This document shows positions 47,194 through 56,307 of a stretch of 64,000 bases of DNA, one piece after another. The translations under genes were made by a program, and so were the position numbers. Under the pieces are notes generated by a model, which saw only the letters and a list, made by a program, of their open reading frames with translations, did not search any database and was not told the origin of the DNA. The stretch comes from Marseilla massiliensis (GTDB lineage Bacteria; Bacteroidota; Bacteroidia; Bacteroidales; Bacteroidaceae). The number at the start of each line of letters is the position of its first letter. The stretch's first letter is position 1. The stretch lies in the NCBI RefSeq assembly GCF_016899955.1, contig NZ_JACJJL010000016.1:1-64000 (forward strand), written 5' to 3'.

Positions 47194-49353
47194 TCAATCC
47201 TCACTTGCCAGCTCGGCCTCGTGCTCCTTGACAAGCTGCTGCTGTATGTCGTTGGGCACAAGCTCATAGCTTGCGAACTTCGTTGTGAACGAAGCGCGCC
47301 CGCCCGTGATAGAGCTGAGTGAGATGCTGTAGTTCGACAATTCCTTCAAAGGAATCTTAGCCTGCAGCTTCTGGTAGCCGGCCTCGCTGTCCATGCCCAT
47401 TATCATGGCCCGGCGGCCTTGCAGGTCGCTCATGACGTCGCCCATGAAATCGGCCGGCACATATACCTCCAGGTCGTAGATAGGCTCAAGAATCTTCGGG
47501 CCTGCCTCCCTGAATGCGGCAGCAAAGGCGTTGCGGCCGGCAAGCATGAACGACAATTCGTTGGAGTCTACCGGGTGCATCTTGCCGTCGTACACAATGA
47601 CACGCACGTCGCGGGCATAGCTTCCGGTGAGCGGGCCGCGCTCCATGCGCTCCATCACACCCTTGAGTATGGCCGGCATGAACCTGGCATCGATGGCGCC
47701 ACCGACAACGGAGTTGATGAACACGAGCTTTCCGCCCCACTCCAGGTCGATTTCTTCTTTGTTCTTGACGTTGATGCGGTACTCCTGGCCTCCAAACTTG
47801 AACACTGTCGGGTCGGGCATGCCGTCGGCATAGGGCTCCACAATGAGGTGAACCTCGCCAAACTGACCGGCTCCGCCCGACTGCTTCTTGTGGCGGTAGT
47901 CGGCACGTGCAGCCTTGGTGATGGTCTCGCGGTAAGGAATCTTCGGCTCCTCGAACTTGACCTGTATCTTCTCGTTGTTCTCCATGCGCCACTTCAGCGT
48001 GCGCAGATGGAACTCACCCTGCCCGTGCACAATCGTCTGGCGCAGCTCTTTGCTCTGCTCCACCACCCATGTCGGGTCTTCCTGGCGCATCTTTATCAGC
48101 GAAGCCATCATCTTTTCGGTTTCCTGCTCGTTGACGGCCTTGATGGCGCGCGAGTACTTCGAATTGGGGTATTTTATGAAATCATACTTGTATTCACAGT
48201 CCTTGCCGTTGAGCGCATTGCCAGTCTTCACGTCCTTCAGCTTCACCGTGCAGCCTATGTCGCCTGCACACATCTCGTCGACCTGTATTCGGTTGGCCCC
48301 GGCGCAGGCAAATATCTGTGCCAGACGCTCCTTCGAGCCGCGGTCGGCATTGGTCAGGTCGGCACCGGCCTTTACCGTACCGCTCATCACCTTGAAGTAA
48401 GACACCTCGCCGATGTGCGGCTCCATGCCGGTCTTGAAGAAGTAGAGCGACGTCGGGCCGTTGCTGTCGGCAGCCACCTCCTCGCCTCTTGTGTTGTGCA
48501 CCTTGGGCATCTCGCTCACAAACGGCACCACGTTGCCAAGGAACTCCATCAGCCGGCGCACGCCCATGTCCTTGCCTGCGCACACGCAGAACACCGGGAA
48601 GATGCTCCTGGTCACAAGTCCCTTGCGTATGCCCTCGCGCATTTCGTCTTCCGTGAGGGCCTCTTCCTCGAAGAATTTCTCCATAAGGCCCTCGTCGTTT
48701 TCGGCCGCCGCCTCCACCAAAGCCTTGTGCAGCTCCATGGCCTTGGGCATCTCTTCGGCCGGTATGTCCTCGATTATCGGTGCGCCGCCCTCGGGCTTCC
48801 ACGAGTATTTCTTCATCAGGAGCACATCTATGAGCGAATTGAAGCCCGGGCCTGTTGTTATAGGATACTGTATCTGGACGCACTTCGGGCCGTAGATGTC
48901 TTTCATCGACGACACGATGGCATCGAAGTCGCACTTGTCGCTGTCGAGCTGGTTAACGAGAAAGATTACCGGCTTCTTCAGTTTCTCCGTATATCTGAAA
49001 TTGTTCTGTGTCCCTACCTCGGGCCCGTACTGCCCGTTGATGAGTATCACGGCCTGGTCGGTCACATTGAGTGCCGTTATCGCGCCGCCCACGAAGTCGT
49101 CGGCACCGGGGCAGTCGATGATATTCAGCTTCTTGTTGTTCCATTCTACGTGGAACACCGTAGAGAAAACAGAGTATCCATACTCCTGTTCCACGGGGAA
49201 ATAGTCGCTTACGGTGTTCTTTGCCTCAACGGAGCCGCGGCGCTTTATGATGCCGGCTTCGTAGAGCATTGCTTCGGCAAGAGTTGTCTTGCCGCTACCC
49301 GCACTGCCAAGCAGTGCAATGTTTTTAATCTCGTTTGTCTGATATACTCTCAT
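47194..49353 (-). CDS. EF-G2-type translation factor, catalytic His missing
   Basis: The gene encodes a 719-residue EF-G-like protein with all five domains. The G1 loop is GSAGSGKTTL (residues 16-25), but G3 reads DCPGADDF (80-87) where canonical EF-G has DTPGHVDF: the catalytic His is Ala84. G4 is NQLD (134-137) in place of NKMD. Switch I (YGYSVFS) is also altered. This matches the EF-G2 group of Bacteroides, reported to support translocation without GTP hydrolysis and to act in starvation. A weak -7 (TACCTTAG, minus strand 49403-49396) precedes it. Confidence 0.9.
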   Translation of the reverse strand: MRVYQTNEIKNIALLGSAGSGKTTLAEAMLYEAGIIKRRGSVEAKNTVSDYFPVEQEYGYSVFSTVFHVEWNNKKLNIIDCPGADDFVGGAITALNVTDQAVILINGQYGPEVGTQNNFRYTEKLKKPVIFLVNQLDSDKCDFDAIVSSMKDIYGPKCVQIQYPITTGPGFNSLIDVLLMKKYSWKPEGGAPIIEDIPAEEMPKAMELHKALVEAAAENDEGLMEKFFEEEALTEDEMREGIRKGLVTRSIFPVFCVCAGKDMGVRRLMEFLGNVVPFVSEMPKVHNTRGEEVAADSNGPTSLYFFKTGMEPHIGEVSYFKVMSGTVKAGADLTNADRGSKERLAQIFACAGANRIQVDEMCAGDIGCTVKLKDVKTGNALNGKDCEYKYDFIKYPNSKYSRAIKAVNEQETEKMMASLIKMRQEDPTWVVEQSKELRQTIVHGQGEFHLRTLKWRMENNEKIQVKFEEPKIPYRETITKAARADYRHKKQSGGAGQFGEVHLIVEPYADGMPDPTVFKFGGQEYRINVKNKEEIDLEWGGKLVFINSVVGGAIDARFMPAILKGVMERMERGPLTGSYARDVRVIVYDGKMHPVDSNELSFMLAGRNAFAAAFREAGPKILEPIYDLEVYVPADFMGDVMSDLQGRRAMIMGMDSEAGYQKLQAKIPLKELSNYSISLSSITGGRASFTTKFASYELVPNDIQQQLVKEHEAELASED

Positions 49354-49466
49354 ATCGTCATAGATTTAAGTTGGTACTTAAGATATAATCGGCCTCTAAG
49401 GTAATGTTTTTCTTCGAGAAAGGCAATTAATACAAGGCAAAGTTTTCTGCGGTTAAGCAAAATTAG

Positions 49467-49474
49467 TATTTTTG
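49467..49474 (+). promoter_or_regulatory. -7 promoter element for hemW
   Basis: TATTTTTG (TAnnTTTG), with TTTT at 49443-49446 about 20 nt upstream, 17 bases before the start codon. Confidence 0.65.
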
Positions 49475-49490
49475 CATTAAAATTCAAACT

Positions 49491-50603
49491 ATGCCAGGAT
49501 TATACGTACACATACCTTTTTGCAAAAGCCGCTGCATATACTGCGGGTTTTATTCGACCACCGACTCGTGTGCCGCAAGGCGATACGTCGACGCCCTGTG
49601 CGGCGAGATTGAGTTGCGCCGCGACTATCTCGGCGAGGCTCCGCAAACGATATACCTCGGCGGAGGCACCCCCAGCCAGTTGTCGCCCGAGTTGCTGAGC
49701 CGGCTGTTCGGGGCCATCGACACCGGCAAGGCCGAGGAAGTGACGGTGGAGTGCAACCCCGACGACGTCACCCCGCAACTGGCCCAGGCACTGGCCGGGC
49801 TGCATGTCGACAGGGTGAGCATGGGGGCCCAGACGTTCGATGACGCCAGGCTGCGCTTCATCCGCCGCCGCCACAACGCGGCGGAGGTGGGCCGGGCCGT
49901 CGACACACTGCGCCGGGCCGGCATCGGCAACATCTGCATCGACCTGATGTATGGATTCCCCGGCGAGACGCCCGGGCAGTGGGCGGCCGACATCGAACGT
50001 GCGCTGGCCCTCGAGCCCGACCACATATCGGCCTACTGCCTGTCGTTCGAGGAAGGCACGCCGCTGTACTCCATGCTGCGGCGGGGACTCGTGGCCGAGG
50101 CCGACGAGGAGACCTGCCGGCAGATGTACGATGACCTGGCGTGCAGGATGGAGGCTGCGGGATACGAGCACTATGAGATTAGCAACTTCGCGCTGCCGGG
50201 CCGACGCTCAAGGCACAACGGAAACTACTGGCGCGAGGTGCCATATATGGGAATCGGGGCGGCAGCCCACTCGTATGACGGGGGCAGCAGGCAATGGAAC
50301 GTGGCCGACGTCGACAAGTACATCGAGGCCATCGGGCGTGGCGTGGTGCCTATGGAAAGGGAGGTGCTCGACGAAAGGGCGCGATACAACGACAGGGTGA
50401 TGCTGTCGCTCCGCACATGCGAGGGCATTGACCTCGACAAGCTCTGCAGCGACTTCGGCCGCCACTACCTGTCGGTATGCCTGCAGGCTGCCGGCAAATA
50501 CATTGCCGACGGACTGCTCGAACGCTGTGGCGGCCGACTGAGGCTCACCCGACGCGGCATCTTTGTGAGCGACATGATTATGAGCGACCTCATGGACGTG
50601 TAG
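49491..50603 (+). CDS. hemW: HemW-type radical SAM haem chaperone
   Basis: The gene encodes 370 residues with the radical SAM CKSRCIYC motif (C-x3-C-x2-C) at residues 10-17, GGGTPSQLS, and the HemW C-terminal domain. HemW proteins were long annotated as oxygen-independent coproporphyrinogen oxidases but bind haem and are thought to insert it into respiratory enzymes. The lack of the extra N-terminal extension of true HemN supports HemW. It is a single gene. Confidence 0.88.
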   Translation: MPGLYVHIPFCKSRCIYCGFYSTTDSCAARRYVDALCGEIELRRDYLGEAPQTIYLGGGTPSQLSPELLSRLFGAIDTGKAEEVTVECNPDDVTPQLAQALAGLHVDRVSMGAQTFDDARLRFIRRRHNAAEVGRAVDTLRRAGIGNICIDLMYGFPGETPGQWAADIERALALEPDHISAYCLSFEEGTPLYSMLRRGLVAEADEETCRQMYDDLACRMEAAGYEHYEISNFALPGRRSRHNGNYWREVPYMGIGAAAHSYDGGSRQWNVADVDKYIEAIGRGVVPMEREVLDERARYNDRVMLSLRTCEGIDLDKLCSDFGRHYLSVCLQAAGKYIADGLLERCGGRLRLTRRGIFVSDMIMSDLMDV

Positions 50604-50946
50604 GCAAAGCCGTAGCAGAGCCTGCGGGCCATTGGCTTGGCAAATGCCCCGCCGCGCCGCTGACACAGGGCTGCAATGCCTACATTATGTAAAGACAAGT
50701 CAAAAGGCGGACTTGCACGTGGCACGTTCGGCCAACTGCCTGACAGCCAGCCGGTTGACAAGAAGCGCATGACTGTGATTCAAAACGGCCCGTTCCGCAT
50801 TGCCATACGGGCTGTATTGAGGTGCCAAACGGCCCGTCCGGGCCGCCATAACGGCCCCGGCCGCATCGCCGGGCACGATTTGTAAGGAAAAGGCACCGCC
50901 CGGCCGGGCTTATTCCCACGGCAACCCGGCGTGGCCAAACGGCAAA
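50604..50946. other. 343-bp convergent gap
   Basis: This gap holds repeat array F and no supported gene; open frames run through the repeats. Confidence 0.55.
50779..50866. repeat. 22-bp dyad repeat array F (4 units)
   Basis: Units start at 50779, 50801, 50823 and 50845, with cores AAACGGCCCGTTC, ATACGGGCTGTA, AAACGGCCCGTCC and TAACGGCCCCGG. Unit boundaries keep a 22-bp phase. Confidence 0.8.
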
Positions 50947-50984
50947 GGCCGCCGGCATTGCACCACTGTACAATACCGGCGGCC
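50947..50984 (-). terminator. hairpin terminator after pstS
   Basis: A 14-bp stem with one G-U pair (50947-50960 with 50971-50984, 10-nt loop) on the minus strand is followed by TTT, 50 bases past the pstS stop. Confidence 0.65.
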
Positions 50985-51033
50985 ATCCTCAGCATTATCC
51001 CAAATACCTATCTAAGCCTTTGGCGCATGCCTG

Positions 51034-51870
51034 TCACCTGACAGGCACGTAGCCGCTTTTCATCACAATCCTCTGCCCTGCGTCAGACAGCAAGTAGTTT
51101 ATGAACGGCTTGACCACATTGTCCTTGTCTGCCGTATAATAGTAATACAGCTCGCGGATGATAGGATAAGTGTGGTCTCTGCCCGTCGCCATGCTCGGAT
51201 AGACGAAGCGCTTGCCGTCGTACGACACCTTTATGGCCTTGACGCGCTTGTTGACATAAGCCATGCCAACGTAGCCGATGGCGCCGCGCGTCTGGCTCAC
51301 CGACTGTATCACGGCTCCCGTGGCCGGCATCGAGAGCACTCCGGCCATGTAGTTCTTCTCGTGCAGCACGCTGGTCTTGAAAAACTCATACGTGCCCGAC
51401 GACGTCTCGCGCGAATAAACAATTATCTTCAGGTCTTCGCCGCGCTTGCCGGTCACTGCGTCGCGCACCTGGCTCCAGTTGGTTATCTTGCCCCTGAAAA
51501 TGTCTTCCAGCTGCTGGCGCGTCAGGTTTGTCACCGGGTTGCCCGGGTTGACAACCACAGCCAGCGCGTCGTATGCCACCACCGCCTCGCGCAACTGCTT
51601 GCCGCTCTTCTTCAGTTTCATCCTCTCGCTAAACTTGATGGAGCGCGAAGCCATCGCTATGTCTGTAGTACCGTCGAGCAAGGCTGATATGCCCACACCC
51701 GAACCGCCACCTGTCACCGTGACACGTGCACCCGCATGTTGGTTCATGTATGTCTCGGCGGCTTCCTGTGACACAGGCAGCACTGTGTCGCTGCCCTTTA
51801 TCTTCTGTGCGTTGGACAGTTGCACACAAGCGGCCATCACTGCAATGGCAATCAGTCTTGTAAATTTCAT
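51034..51870 (-). CDS. pstS: phosphate-binding protein PstS
   Basis: The gene encodes a 278-residue exported phosphate-binding protein: a signal peptide (about residues 1-21), then a type II binding fold with GSDTVLPVSQ and TGGGSGVGISALLDGTTDIAMASR loops that hold the phosphate. It is divergent from pstCAB-phoU and shares the Pho-box region. Confidence 0.92.
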   Translation of the reverse strand: MKFTRLIAIAVMAACVQLSNAQKIKGSDTVLPVSQEAAETYMNQHAGARVTVTGGGSGVGISALLDGTTDIAMASRSIKFSERMKLKKSGKQLREAVVAYDALAVVVNPGNPVTNLTRQQLEDIFRGKITNWSQVRDAVTGKRGEDLKIIVYSRETSSGTYEFFKTSVLHEKNYMAGVLSMPATGAVIQSVSQTRGAIGYVGMAYVNKRVKAIKVSYDGKRFVYPSMATGRDHTYPIIRELYYYYTADKDNVVKPFINYLLSDAGQRIVMKSGYVPVR

Positions 51871-51926
51871 GTCGTTGTGAGTTTATGAATGTCTTGTTGT
51901 TTCGTTTACGCCGCGAAATAACAACT

Positions 51927-51970
51927 AATATGTTACGGCGAATATACACATGTGTTACAATTGCATTACA
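51927..51970 (-). promoter_or_regulatory. four-repeat Pho box facing pstS
   Basis: Reading the minus strand, hexamers TGTAAT (51970-51965), TGTAAC (51959-51954), TGTATA (51948-51943) and CGTAAC (51937-51932) occur every 11 nt, the spacing of PhoB direct repeats. A TTATTTCG near 51914-51921 is a weak -7. Confidence 0.7.
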
Positions 51971-51989
51971 GCCCTCGCGCCGGCCCACA

Positions 51990-52022
51990 TGTAACACAAT
52001 TGTAACCTCCGTGTCATTGTTT
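51990..52022 (+). promoter_or_regulatory. three-repeat Pho box facing pstC
   Basis: Hexamers TGTAAC (51990-51995), TGTAAC (52001-52006) and TGTCAT (52012-52017) are spaced exactly 11 nt apart and end next to the expected -33 position of the promoter at 52039. Confidence 0.75.
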
Positions 52023-52038
52023 GTTCATTTGCCATGCC

Positions 52039-52046
52039 TACTTTTG
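52039..52046 (+). promoter_or_regulatory. -7 promoter element for pstCAB-phoU
   Basis: TACTTTTG, 32 bases before the pstC start and 16 bases after the Pho box; the -33 region is occupied by the Pho box repeat, as in activator-dependent promoters. Confidence 0.7.
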
Positions 52047-52078
52047 CGGCCGAATGAAGTAAACGGCAATACAAAACA

Positions 52079-53266
52079 ATGAAAAAGGTATTTGAGAAAA
52101 TTATCAGCGGGATTATCACCTGCAGCGGATTCCTCACCAGTGTGGTGATTCTGCTCATCGTGGTCTTCCTTTTCTCTGAAGGCCTGGGGCTTTTCTCACA
52201 AAAGACTATAGAGGAGGGCTACACGCTAGTTGTGAACAAGAGCAACCCCGTTGAGGAGCTTAACGCAAAGCAAATCAAGGAAGTGTTCGATGAGGACGTC
52301 ACCAACTGGGAGGAGGTAGGCGGCAAGCCGGAGCCGATAATGGTGTTCCGCTTCGAAGACATGCAGAAGTATTTCAGCGAAGAGGAGCTCGGCCCGAACT
52401 ATGAGAACGCCACGGCCTGCATCAACTCGCTGGTCGAGAAGAACCCCGGCATAGTGGCCTTTGTGCCCGAAGAGTTTGCCGGCGGCGACGGATTCTGCGG
52501 CAAGCGGCTTAAAGACCACACTATATCTGCCGGCGAAGTGTTCGGAGGCAACGAATGGTTTCCGACGGCCACGCCCGCAGCCCAGTTCGGATTCATGCCC
52601 CTGATACTCGGAACCGTGTGGGTGACTGTGTTCGCCATTCTCTTCGCTTTGCCTTTCGGACTGTCTGTGGCCATATATATGTCTGAGGTGTCTTCGGCCA
52701 GGATGCGCGCCATACTGAAGCCCGTCATCGAGCTGCTCAACGGCATTCCGTCGGTTGTCTACGGCTTCTTCGGGCTTATCGTGGTCGTGCCGCTGCTACA
52801 AGATGTGTTCGGGCTGCCTGTGGGCGAGAGCGGACTGGCCGGAGCTATCGTACTGGCCATCATGGCGCTGCCCACCATCATCACCGTGAGCCAGGACGCC
52901 ATGCAGAACTGCCCGCGCTCGCAGAGAGAGGCAAGCCTGGCTCTCGGCGCCTCGAAATGGCAGACTATATATAAGGTGGTGATGCCGTATTCCATCTCGG
53001 GAATAACCTCGGCAGTGGTCCTGGGCATAGGCAGGGCCTTCGGAGAGACCATGGCCGTGCTCATGGTTACGGGCAACGCGGCGGTCATCCCGCTGTCAAT
53101 CACCGACCCGCTGCGCACCATACCGGCCACCATAGCGGCCGAACTGGGCGAGGCACCGGCCGGCGGGCCACACTACCAGTCGCTGTTCTTGCTCGGCGTG
53201 GTGCTCTTCTTCATCACACTGATCATCAACTCGAGCGTTGAATACATTTCATCCAAAAACAAGTAA
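52079..53266 (+). CDS. pstC: phosphate ABC permease PstC with a PstS-like insert
   Basis: The gene encodes a 395-residue permease. A first transmembrane helix is followed by a periplasmic insert of about residues 45-165 that resembles part of PstS: VVNKSNPVEELNAKQIKEVF and VTNWEEVGGKPEPIMVF run parallel to the PstS segments NPVTNLTRQQLEDIF and ITNWSQV. Standard PstC helices with the permease loop EASLALGASKWQTIYKVVMP follow. The PstA start is 2 bases after the stop. Confidence 0.9.
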   Translation: MKKVFEKIISGIITCSGFLTSVVILLIVVFLFSEGLGLFSQKTIEEGYTLVVNKSNPVEELNAKQIKEVFDEDVTNWEEVGGKPEPIMVFRFEDMQKYFSEEELGPNYENATACINSLVEKNPGIVAFVPEEFAGGDGFCGKRLKDHTISAGEVFGGNEWFPTATPAAQFGFMPLILGTVWVTVFAILFALPFGLSVAIYMSEVSSARMRAILKPVIELLNGIPSVVYGFFGLIVVVPLLQDVFGLPVGESGLAGAIVLAIMALPTIITVSQDAMQNCPRSQREASLALGASKWQTIYKVVMPYSISGITSAVVLGIGRAFGETMAVLMVTGNAAVIPLSITDPLRTIPATIAAELGEAPAGGPHYQSLFLLGVVLFFITLIINSSVEYISSKNK

Positions 53267-53268
53267 TC

Positions 53269-54156
53269 ATGGACAACAAGAACATAAGCGTAAACAACCA
53301 CGCACGCAAGATGCTCGCACAAAACGTGGCCTTCACCACGTTCAGGATACTGAGCGGGGTCATCGTCACCATACTTTTCATCATTCTGGCCTTCATCATC
53401 ATAAAGGGGGCAAGCGTGCTCAACTGGGACTTCATCACCACTCCGCCCACCGACGGCATGAAGGGAGGCGGCATTTGGCCGGCAATAGTGGGAACGTTCT
53501 ACCTGATGGTGGGCAGTGCGCTCTTCGCTTTCCCCCTCGGCATCATGAGCGGAATATACATGAACGAATACGCTTCGCACGGAAAGATTGTCAAGTTCAT
53601 CAGGATGATGACCAACAACCTGGCCGGCATACCTTCGATAGTGTTCGGTCTGTTCGGCATGTCGCTCTTTGTCAACTTCTTCGGCTTTGGCGACAGCATC
53701 CTCGCAGGCTCGCTCACGCTCGGCCTCCTGGCCCTGCCGCTGGTGATTCGAACCACCGAAGAGGCCCTCAAGGCCATCCCCAACAGCTTCAGGGAGGGCA
53801 GCCTTGCGCTTGGCGCCACCAAGCTCCAGACAATATGGCACGTCATACTGCCCATGGGAATGCCCAACATCATTACCGGACTAATACTTGCCCTCGGGCG
53901 TGTGTCGGGCGAAACGGCCCCTATCCTGTTCACCTGCGCGGCCTACTTCCTGCCGCAACTGCCCGAGAGCGTGTTCGACCAGTGCATGGCTCTGCCCTAT
54001 CACCTGTACGTGCTGGCCACGAGTGGCACCGACATGGACAAGCAAATACCAATAGCCTACGGCACGGCGCTGGTGCTGGTGATCATCATTCTCTTTGTAA
54101 ACTTGCTGGCAAACGCGCTCCGCAACTATTTCCAAAACAAGCTGAAAACGAATTAA
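53269..54156 (+). CDS. pstA: phosphate ABC permease PstA
   Basis: The gene encodes a 295-residue permease with six helices and the EAA loop SFREGSLALGATKLQTIWHV. It pairs with PstC to form the phosphate channel, fed by PstB. Tight spacing on both sides marks it as part of the operon. Confidence 0.94.
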   Translation: MDNKNISVNNHARKMLAQNVAFTTFRILSGVIVTILFIILAFIIIKGASVLNWDFITTPPTDGMKGGGIWPAIVGTFYLMVGSALFAFPLGIMSGIYMNEYASHGKIVKFIRMMTNNLAGIPSIVFGLFGMSLFVNFFGFGDSILAGSLTLGLLALPLVIRTTEEALKAIPNSFREGSLALGATKLQTIWHVILPMGMPNIITGLILALGRVSGETAPILFTCAAYFLPQLPESVFDQCMALPYHLYVLATSGTDMDKQIPIAYGTALVLVIIILFVNLLANALRNYFQNKLKTN

Positions 54157-54175
54157 TACAACATAGAACCGACTT

Positions 54176-54928
54176 ATGAGTAAGATTGAAGCACAACACG
54201 TCGACTTCCACTACGGCTCTTTCCATGCCCTGAAGGACATCAACATGAGCATCAAAGAGCATGAGGTAGTGGCTTTCATCGGCCCGTCAGGATGCGGCAA
54301 GTCCACTTTCCTAAGGCTGTTCAACCGCATGAACGACCTGATACCCGACACAAGGCTTGACGGGCAGATCACCATCGACGGACAAAACATATACGACCGC
54401 TCTGTCAACGTAGACGAACTGCGGAAGAATGTGGGCATGGTGTTCCAGCGCCCCAACCCGTTCCCGAAGAGCATTTACGAGAATGTGGCCTACGGACTGC
54501 GCGTCAACGGCATCAAGGACGAGGCGTTCATTGCCGAAATGGTTGAGGAATCGCTGCGCGGGGCCGCCCTGTGGGATGAGGTGAAAGACAAGCTCAAGAA
54601 ATCGGCCTACGCTCTCTCAGGCGGGCAGCAGCAGCGGCTCTGCATAGCAAGGGCCATGGCCGTGTCGCCATCAGTGCTGCTGATGGACGAGCCGGCGTCG
54701 GCACTCGACCCTATATCGACGGCCAAAGTGGAAGAGCTGATACACGAAATCAAAAAAGACTATACCATCATCATCGTGACGCACAACATGCAGCAGGCCA
54801 CGCGAGTGAGCGACAAGACGGCGTTCTTCTATCTCGGCCAGCTGATTGAATACGACAACACGAACAAGATTTTCACCAACCCGTCGAAGGAGGAAACGCA
54901 AAACTACATCACAGGACGATTCGGATAA
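54176..54928 (+). CDS. pstB: phosphate ABC ATPase PstB
   Basis: The gene encodes a 250-residue ATPase: Walker [10 protein letters not shown] (about residues 39-47), signature LSGGQQQRL, Walker [13 protein letters not shown] and the switch His in THNMQQATR. The end [19 protein letters not shown]-type segment is standard for PstB. Confidence 0.95.
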   Translation: MSKIEAQHVDFHYGSFHALKDINMSIKEHEVVAFIGPSGCGKSTFLRLFNRMNDLIPDTRLDGQITIDGQNIYDRSVNVDELRKNVGMVFQRPNPFPKSIYENVAYGLRVNGIKDEAFIAEMVEESLRGAALWDEVKDKLKKSAYALSGGQQQRLCIARAMAVSPSVLLMDEPASALDPISTAKVEELIHEIKKDYTIIIVTHNMQQATRVSDKTAFFYLGQLIEYDNTNKIFTNPSKEETQNYITGRFG

Positions 54929-54949
54929 TAACTTTTAAAGACTGAAGCT

Positions 54950-55666
54950 ATGGTAAAATTTGTAGACGAAGAACTCGTAAAGATACGCAAGGAGATACTG
55001 GACATGTGGACTCTTGTCTACGACCAGATGAGAAACGTGTGCGAGGCCATACCCACCTCTGAGAAGGAGAAGGCGTGGGATGTGCTGATAAGGGAGAAGA
55101 GGGTGAACGCCAGCGAACTGAAACTGGACTGTGACGTAGAGGACTTCCTGGTGCTGTACAACCCTGTTGCCATCGACCTGCGCTTCGCCCTGGCAATGCT
55201 CAAGATAAACACCGACCTGGAACGCATAGGCGATTTCGCCGAGAACATTGCCAGGTTCATCATCAAGCAGGACGGCAAGCACATAGACCCCGAGCTGCTC
55301 AAGCGCATCAGGCTGCAAGAGATGGTCGACGGGGTGCTCGACATGCTGGTCACATCGAGGCTCGCCCTCGAGAAGGAAGACATCTCAATGGCCAACAGCC
55401 TGTTTGAAAAAGACAACCTGCTCGACGAAATCAACGCCGCGGCTACCGACGTCCTAGCCGAGTACGCAAAGGAACACCCCGACAAGGTGGCGTTCTGCAT
55501 AGACTTCAAAGGTGTGTTCCTGCGCCTCGAGCGCACGGGCGACCACATCACCAACCTGGCCGAGGAGATTGTGTTCTACATCGACGCCGAGGTGCTCAAG
55601 CACTCGTCGGACAAGACAAAGATGCAGATGGCCATAGCCAGCCGCATGAAAGAAGGCCAGAACTGA
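54950..55666 (+). CDS. phoU: phosphate-specific transport regulator PhoU
   Basis: The gene encodes a 238-residue helical PhoU with two repeats bearing the metal/phosphate-linked motifs LALKINTDLERIGD-like (here FALAMLKINTDLERIGD) and RLERTGDHITNLAEEI. PhoU inhibits the PhoR/PhoB response under phosphate sufficiency. Last gene of the pst operon, 21 bases after pstB. Confidence 0.94.
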   Translation: MVKFVDEELVKIRKEILDMWTLVYDQMRNVCEAIPTSEKEKAWDVLIREKRVNASELKLDCDVEDFLVLYNPVAIDLRFALAMLKINTDLERIGDFAENIARFIIKQDGKHIDPELLKRIRLQEMVDGVLDMLVTSRLALEKEDISMANSLFEKDNLLDEINAAATDVLAEYAKEHPDKVAFCIDFKGVFLRLERTGDHITNLAEEIVFYIDAEVLKHSSDKTKMQMAIASRMKEGQN

Positions 55667-55683
55667 CCGCCGCCACAATGAGC

Positions 55684-55732
55684 GCCACACCCGCCGCGGG
55701 CCCCTGCCGGGTCGGCGGCGGGTGTGGCTTTT
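55684..55732 (+). terminator. terminator of the pst operon
   Basis: A 14-bp perfect GC-rich stem (55684-55697 with 55715-55728) is followed by TTTT, 18 bases past the phoU stop. Confidence 0.8.
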
Positions 55733-55755
55733 GTGCGCCCGGGCCATGGGCGAGC

Positions 55756-56307
55756 CTATTCTTTCCGGGGCATGGCCTCCCAGCAGCGCCCCAGTTCGGC
55801 CAGCAGGCTCTCGTAGTCGCTGTCGGTGAAAACGCTGTCTGCCGATGCCAGCATTGTATATGCCACCCCGCTGAAGGTGCGCTCCAAGCCTGTGTCGCGC
55901 AAACCGTGGCGCAGGTAGAACGCATGGCGGCGGCGCCTCTGCTCCAGGTTGGCACATTGCTGCCGCGGCGACTCTATGTCGAGCACGAGCACCCTGCCCG
56001 AATAACGCGCCATGACGGCCTTGAGCACCATGCTGCCGTAGCCCCTGCCGCGCATGCCGTCGGCCACGGCAAAATACCAGAACCAGTTGGCCGTGGGCCA
56101 TTCGCACACCAGCGTAAGCCCCACAAAGCTGTCGCCGGCATACCATGCCGAGTAGGCTATGGGCATAACAGGCAGAAGCCTCACCAAGTCGTGGTAAGGT
56201 ATCTGCTCCTCTACAGGAAACGCCGTCTCATACAGCCGGCGCAACTCCGGCATCAGGGCTGCATCGCTGTCCACCCTCACTTCACGTATCATGCTTTCTC
56301 CGCTCAT
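55756..56307 (-). CDS. GNAT-family N-acetyltransferase
   Basis: The gene encodes a 183-residue GNAT protein with the acetyl-CoA loop DGMRGRGYGSMVLKAVMA (RGxGxG type) at about residues 85-102. The substrate is unknown. It overlaps the upstream AlkZ-related gene by 4 bases (ATGA at 56307), giving coupled translation; an ATG five codons later is a possible alternative start. Confidence 0.85.
   Translation of the reverse strand: MSGESMIREVRVDSDAALMPELRRLYETAFPVEEQIPYHDLVRLLPVMPIAYSAWYAGDSFVGLTLVCEWPTANWFWYFAVADGMRGRGYGSMVLKAVMARYSGRVLVLDIESPRQQCANLEQRRRRHAFYLRHGLRDTGLERTFSGVAYTMLASADSVFTDSDYESLLAELGRCWEAMPRKE

Noticed and set aside
47419-49404. 661-codon plus-strand frame opposite EF-G2
   Set aside because: Same antisense shadow effect; EF-G2 motifs are on the minus strand.
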